Shown: piece by piece, positions 60,612 through 64,000 of the stretch
Numbering within the stretch: the first letter of the stretch is position 1
Layout of the letters: the number at the start of each line of letters is the position of its first letter
NCBI GenBank assembly: GCA_017993835.1
Contig: JAGOLX010000026.1
Location: 1-64,000 of the forward strand
Origin: Phycisphaerae bacterium
GTDB taxonomy: Bacteria; Planctomycetota; Phycisphaerae; Sedimentisphaerales; Anaerobacaceae
Direction of reading: 5' to 3'
Length of the DNA: 64,000 bases
Program-made: the position numbers and the translations under genes
Notes under the pieces: model-generated
Database searches by the model: none
What the model was told of the DNA's origin: nothing
The model's input: the letters and a program-made list of their open reading frames with translations, nothing else

Positions 60612-61682
60612 ATGGCGAAGCGATCGAAACGATCTCGCAGGTCTCTCCACGTGGCTTTGGTGTACAACGCCTCGGCGGGGATCATCCCGGACACGCCGGA
60701 AGACCGAGGCAGCACGGCCGATCTGCGGCACATGATCCGCGACATGGCCCGCGTACTCCGGTCTCTGGGACATCAAGTCTCCGTCCTGCCGTTGGCCCAT
60801 GACCTCTTCGCATTCCAGTGGAGGCTGCGCCGTCTGAAGCCCGACGTGGTGTTCAATCAGTACGACGACGTGGTTCACGGCGCGCTCTACGAGATGCGAT
60901 TCGCCGCGATGGTGCGAATGATGGGCTTTCCGCTGACGGGCTCGCCCGCGCTGGCGTTGGGCTTGAGCCGGTACAAGCACATGTCCGCGAGCTTGTTTCA
61001 TGGGACCAGGATTCCGATCCCGCCGTGTACGGAGCTGCTGGAGAAGATCGGCGAGGTGGATCAGTACGAGTGGCGGTTTCCCCTGATCGTTCAGCCCAGC
61101 CAGGAGCACGCGGGGATCGGCCTGGATCGCGATTCGATCGTGCATTCGAAGAGGGCCCTCCGCCAGCAGGTCCGTCGGGTCGTGCAGACCTACAGTCAGC
61201 CTGCGCTGGTCCAGAGCTTCCTGCCTGGGCGGGAGTTCAACGTGGGCATCGTGGGGGGCAGACGCGCCAAAGTGATGCCCCTGGCCGAGGTCAACTACAC
61301 GGAGCTGCCCTCGGACATTCCGCCGATCATGTCGTACGCCGCCAAGTGGATCGAGACGTCCGTGGAGTACAAGAAGACCTCGGTTCTCTGTCCTGCGGTT
61401 GTGGAGCCGGAACTGGCTCGCCAAATCAGCGATATCGCGATGCGCGCCTGGCGGGCGGTCGGTGCCTGGGGGTACGGCCGCGTCGATATCCGGTGCGACG
61501 ACGCCGGCCAGCCGCGAGTCCTGGAGGTCAACTGCAACGCTTCCCTGGAGGAAGCCGTCGCTCTGGCGCGGTCCGCCGGCAAGGCAGGGATCAGCTACCC
61601 GGAGTTGCTCCAGATGATTATCGACGCGGCCCTGGAGGGTCCGCCCTACGACGTCAGCGTGCCCATGTTGCCTGTTTTCTAG
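60612..61682 (+). CDS. D-alanine--D-alanine ligase-like ATP-grasp enzyme
   Basis: A 356-residue ATP-grasp ligase related to Ddl. The N-terminal part (PDVVFNQYDDVVHGALYEMR, then GFPLTGSPALALGLSRYKHM) has the Ddl fold with a changed catalytic loop. The ATP-grasp core has FPLIVQPSQEHAGIGLDRDS, PGREFNVGIVGG, GYGRVDIRCD and the metal-binding EVNCNASLEE. Essential-ligase Ddl marks such as HGxxGEDG are missing, so it probably joins other amino acids or acids. The 3' end overlaps by four bases the stop of a convergent zinc-peptidase gene. Confidence 0.85.
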   Translation: MAKRSKRSRRSLHVALVYNASAGIIPDTPEDRGSTADLRHMIRDMARVLRSLGHQVSVLPLAHDLFAFQWRLRRLKPDVVFNQYDDVVHGALYEMRFAAMVRMMGFPLTGSPALALGLSRYKHMSASLFHGTRIPIPPCTELLEKIGEVDQYEWRFPLIVQPSQEHAGIGLDRDSIVHSKRALRQQVRRVVQTYSQPALVQSFLPGREFNVGIVGGRRAKVMPLAEVNYTELPSDIPPIMSYAAKWIETSVEYKKTSVLCPAVVEPELARQISDIAMRAWRAVGAWGYGRVDIRCDDAGQPRVLEVNCNASLEEAVALARSAGKAGISYPELLQMIIDAALEGPPYDVSVPMLPVF

Positions 61683-62452
61683 GCGGTCCTGCCGTATTCC
61701 CTGGCCTGGCGACGATAGTGCTCGCCCAGGGGCATGGTCAGCCTGGAGACCGGGTTGACGAGCTTCCCTCGCCTGCACAAGGGTGCTTGGCCGCTGATCG
61801 CGTGCATCAAGCGATCCACATATCGCAGTTTCCTGATGGCCGGCCAATCACGGTATTTGCGTCGCCAGCCGGAACGAGGAGTCAACCAGACCGCGAAAGT
61901 CTCTGCGAAGTCCTCATCTGGGTGTTTCTGTGCGTAGGTGTACCGGTAGAGGCAACTGCAAATGTGTCGCACGAAGCTCCGGCTCCGTGGGTCCGGCTGG
62001 AAGTCATCCCGGTAGGGTTTGGAGAACGGGCCGAAGGTCTTCTTCCAGTCCGGCTGCTCCCACAACCGGAACGCATAGTTGATCGCGTGTCCGGCCTCGT
62101 GCCGCAGCAGTTGCATGACTGTCTGGACATCCTCCAGGTTGCCGGTTTGTTCCTTCTCGATCCGTCCAAGCGAGCCGTTGACCAGGTAAAACGGGATGCC
62201 AATGGTCGGCACCCGGTCCGGACAACCCCAGCTATCGGTGAGGTAGAAGGCAGGTGCGAAATCGAGACCTTTGGCCGCCAGTTCCCGCCTGAGTTGCTGG
62301 ATGAACGGCTCCACCGGCGAGCCCTTGAGCCGAAGCCCGAGATCGCAGATGCGTCTTGCCAATAGCCTTTCTCGAACGGTCTCCCACTTGTCGGATCGGG
62401 TCCGTTTGTGATTCGACGCATATTTCCTGCTGCAGACGACTGCTGCTGCCAT
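61679..62452 (-). CDS. Putative zinc-binding metallopeptidase
   Basis: A 257-residue protein of the putative zinc-binding metallopeptidase group (COG4307-like). The zinc motif is LLRHEAGHAINYAFRL and the third ligand Glu is probably in PDEDFAETFAVWLTP. No signal peptide is seen, so it is likely cytoplasmic. A TTG at 62476 in frame is an alternative start; the ATG at 62452 is preferred. It converges with the Ddl-like gene, and such pairs may act in one pathway, which is inference. Confidence 0.78.
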   Translation of the reverse strand: MAAAVVCSRKYASNHKRTRSDKWETVRERLLARRICDLGLRLKGSPVEPFIQQLRRELAAKGLDFAPAFYLTDSWGCPDRVPTIGIPFYLVNGSLGRIEKEQTGNLEDVQTVMQLLRHEAGHAINYAFRLWEQPDWKKTFGPFSKPYRDDFQPDPRSRSFVRHICSCLYRYTYAQKHPDEDFAETFAVWLTPRSGWRRKYRDWPAIRKLRYVDRLMHAISGQAPLCRRGKLVNPVSRLTMPLGEHYRRQAREYGRTA

Positions 62453-62476
62453 GCGTTGCTTTCCCACTCTCTTCAA

Positions 62477-62799
62477 GCACCCCGTACATGTGTTCCGGAG
62501 GCAGAGAACCGATCCCTGCCCGCCGGAGGTATGCTTGCTTACCCTGTATATGGTATCTCATCCGAGAGGTGGATTTCAATGGTATCTGCGTGGTTTGTTC
62601 ATAAGTTCTTGCTGTATATGTGCTTACATCTTCATATTTGGTTGCCGACGGCGGAACGTCCGCAAACCATCCGCTGTCTCCCACCATCAAGGCCGGACCA
62701 GGTTGCTCATCGCTTGTTCTTACCCCTCGCGAGGCTCTATCCGTTGGACAATGCTCCCACATGAGGGAATAGAACCAGATCAACCGACGCTAATGTTCA
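62477..62799. other. Non-coding stretch
   Basis: It lies between the minus-strand zinc-peptidase gene and the antitoxin gene. A weak minus-strand promoter-like pair (TTGAAA at 62574-62579, TACCAT at 62550-62555) could serve the peptidase gene. Nothing else is recognised. Confidence 0.4.
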
Positions 62800-63033
62800 T
62801 CATCGGGTTCTGGTGCCTCTGCTGGGAGGATTTGGACGTTTGGTCAGACTCTTCCTTAAGGCAGACAATCCGATTGTGGGTGCTTTCTTCTCTGACTTCT
62901 TGGCTTTGCGAAGGCATTGCAGGTCCTCGTAATCTTCCAAGTCCTCCCGAATTCGGAGAAAGTCAGCGTAGGAGATGATTGCGAATTCCTTCTTCCCATC
63001 CCTTGTTATGATCTGAGCTTTTGGAACGCCCAT
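62800..63033 (-). CDS. Phd/YefM-family antitoxin (second gene of a RelE-Phd pair)
   Basis: A 77-residue antitoxin with the prevent-host-death plan: MGVPKAQIITRDGKKEFAII, then SYADFLRIREDLEDYEDLQC as the helical part. A basic tail follows. The toxin gene lies upstream, ending 11 bases before this start, so the order is toxin first. Confidence 0.8.
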   Translation of the reverse strand: MGVPKAQIITRDGKKEFAIISYADFLRIREDLEDYEDLQCLRKAKKSEKKAPTIGLSALRKSLTKRPNPPSRGTRTR

Positions 63034-63044
63034 GCCAGCCTCCC

Positions 63045-63272
63045 TTATCGGTATGCTTCGCGTCGATGACGGACGCGATAGATAATGACTGATTTTCCTT
63101 CGATCTCGAACAGAACGCGGTAGTCACCGACTCGCAGCCGATATTCACGGGTGAATCCTGTCAGTCGCTTCACATCACCCTTCAAATCATCGCTCATAGC
63201 CTCGATCTTCGCCAGGATTCGCGATTGAGTACCTGCCGGAATGTCTTTGATGTCCTTGACTGCCGCTCTCAT
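63045..63272 (-). CDS. RelE/ParE-type toxin
   Basis: A 75-residue toxin of the RelE/ParE fold: AVKDIKDIPAGTQSRILAKI, then DVKRLTGFTREYRLRVGDYR and VLFEIEGKSVIIYRVRHRRE. Such toxins cleave mRNA on the ribosome (RelE) or block gyrase (ParE). The usual first strand (about ten residues such as MYRVxxSxxA) is missing: an in-frame stop lies two codons before the ATG, and an ATG in another frame lies just upstream. So the N-terminus may be shortened by a frameshift, or the start is natural. The Phd-type antitoxin gene follows after 11 bases. Confidence 0.8.
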   Translation of the reverse strand: MRAAVKDIKDIPAGTQSRILAKIEAMSDDLKGDVKRLTGFTREYRLRVGDYRVLFEIEGKSVIIYRVRHRREAYR

Positions 63273-63295
63273 GTGCTATCCGTAACCATGTACGA

Positions 63296-64000
63296 TCAGA
63301 ACGCCTTCTGCTCCGTGCGGGCGATGATCTCGTTCTGGAGGGCTTCGCCCAGATCGACGAAGTAGTCGCTGTAACCTGCGACGCGGACGATCAGGTTCTG
63401 GTACTCCTCGGGCCGGGCTTGGGCCTTGCGAAGCGTCTCGGCGTCCACCACGTTGAACTGGATGTGGTGGCCGTCGAGACGGAAGTAGGAGCGGATCAGG
63501 TGCGTGAGGTTGTCGAGACCGTCGTCGCCCTCCAGGAGGGCTGGGGTGAACTTCATGTTCAGCAGGGTGCCTCCGGTCCGGCCATGGTCCATCTTGGCCG
63601 CGGACTTGAGCACGGCGGTGGGACCCTGGCGGTCCGCGCCCTGGACGGGTGAGATGCCCTCCGAGAGGGGCAGGCCCGCCTTGCGACCGTCGGGCGTCGC
63701 GCCCATGACGGACCCGAAGTAGACGTGGACTGTGGTCGGCAACAGGTTAATGCGGTATTTGCCGCCTTTGGTGTTGGGCCGGCCATCCACCGCGGAGAAG
63801 TACGTCTCGAAGACCGACCGCATGATCTCGTCGGCGTAGTCGTCGTCGTTGCCGTACTTGGGGGTCCGCTGCAGGAGGGTCTGTCGGAGCGTCTCATGGC
63901 CCTTGAAGTCGGCCTTGATCGCCGCCAGCAGGTCGTGCATCGAGACGGTCTTGTTGTCGAAAACATGGAACTTGATCGCGGCCAGTGCGTCCGTGATCGT
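63296..64000 (-). CDS. Glycyl radical enzyme, C-terminal part (gene continues beyond the window)
   Basis: The frame is open to the window edge, so at least 234 residues of the C-terminus are seen. The glycyl-radical motif RVAGYSDYFVDL is near the end, with Gly as the radical site, and the chain ends EIIARTEQKAF. Upstream stretches (YFGSVMGATPDGRKAGLPLS and GISPVQGADRQGPTAVLKSA) mark the pyruvate-formate-lyase-like superfamily, nearer the dehydratase/PflD-type members. The active-site Cys is outside the window. The activating enzyme (radical SAM) may be further along. Such enzymes need anaerobic conditions. Confidence 0.88.
   Translation of the reverse strand, partial: TITDALAAIKFHVFDNKTVSMHDLLAAIKADFKGHETLRQTLLQRTPKYGNDDDYADEIMRSVFETYFSAVDGRPNTKGGKYRINLLPTTVHVYFGSVMGATPDGRKAGLPLSEGISPVQGADRQGPTAVLKSAAKMDHGRTGGTLLNMKFTPALLEGDDGLDNLTHLIRSYFRLDGHHIQFNVVDAETLRKAQARPEEYQNLIVRVAGYSDYFVDLGEALQNEIIARTEQKAF

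Noticed and set aside
1-64000. rRNA, tRNA, tmRNA, insertion-sequence transposase or integrase genes
   Set aside because: No conserved RNA gene words or transposase/integrase motifs were recognised on either strand. The primase is the only replication-type gene.

Overview
The window is GC-rich and densely coded on both strands, with no rRNA, tRNA or CRISPR array that I can recognise. It looks like a chromosome segment of a planctomycete, most likely of the Phycisphaerae/Sedimentisphaerales type. The reasons are four secreted proteins with a PEP-CTERM-like tail in its planctomycete form (VPAPG or VPVPG, a hydrophobic stretch, then arginines), an EF-G with the AHIDSGKT P-loop, Tat-exported Gfo/Idh/MocA oxidoreductases, DUF1080, GLUG-repeat, NIPSNAP and PQQ-propeller proteins, and many dispersed palindromic repeats. 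This assignment is inference from gene content only.

Layout. 0.3-3.8 kb: DEAD-box RNA helicase and EF-G on the minus strand. 4.4-15.7 kb: two paralogous GLUG-repeat surface proteins and a giant alpha-2-macroglobulin-like protein whose thioester site is changed. 16.1-19.4 kb: three PEP-CTERM-like secreted proteins, each with its own promoter and a long leader. 19.4-24.7 kb: an island-like segment bounded by two copies of a 66-bp palindromic repeat. It carries an RtcR-like CARF/AAA+ regulator, two small unknown genes divergent from it behind a sigma-54 promoter, and a phage/plasmid-type primase. 24.9-27.0 kb: a NIPSNAP protein and two toxin-antitoxin modules, one with a truncated toxin. 27.2-41.6 kb: catabolism and transport, with two Gfo/Idh/MocA oxidoreductases, a non-pyrrolysine MttB-superfamily methyltransferase, DUF1080, a complete TRAP transporter (dctPQM), a clan-A-like glycosidase, a fourth PEP-CTERM-like protein and a pectate lyase. 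41.7-47.8 kb: a zinc ribbon, an exported superoxide dismutase, two PQQ-propeller proteins, and a MarR-cupin-nitroreductase unit with matching operators. 47.9-54.6 kb: a translationally coupled operon of an iron-sulfur protein, a DUF116-polyprenyl synthetase fusion, an MFS exporter, a small alpha/alpha-toroid protein and a squalene-hopene-cyclase-like protein, which reads as an undescribed isoprenoid pathway. 54.7-64.0 kb: MarR plus a DUF6132-thioredoxin fusion, a peptide-use operon (M2 peptidase, sodium symporter, Xaa-Pro aminopeptidase), a Ddl-like ATP-grasp enzyme converging on a zinc peptidase, a RelE/Phd module and the 3' part of a glycyl radical enzyme gene.

The two most unusual systems are the RtcR-like regulator driving two small genes from a sigma-54 promoter without any rtcA/rtcB in view, and the polyprenyl synthetase/cyclase operon. 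All functional statements rest on motifs read by eye, because no database search was possible.
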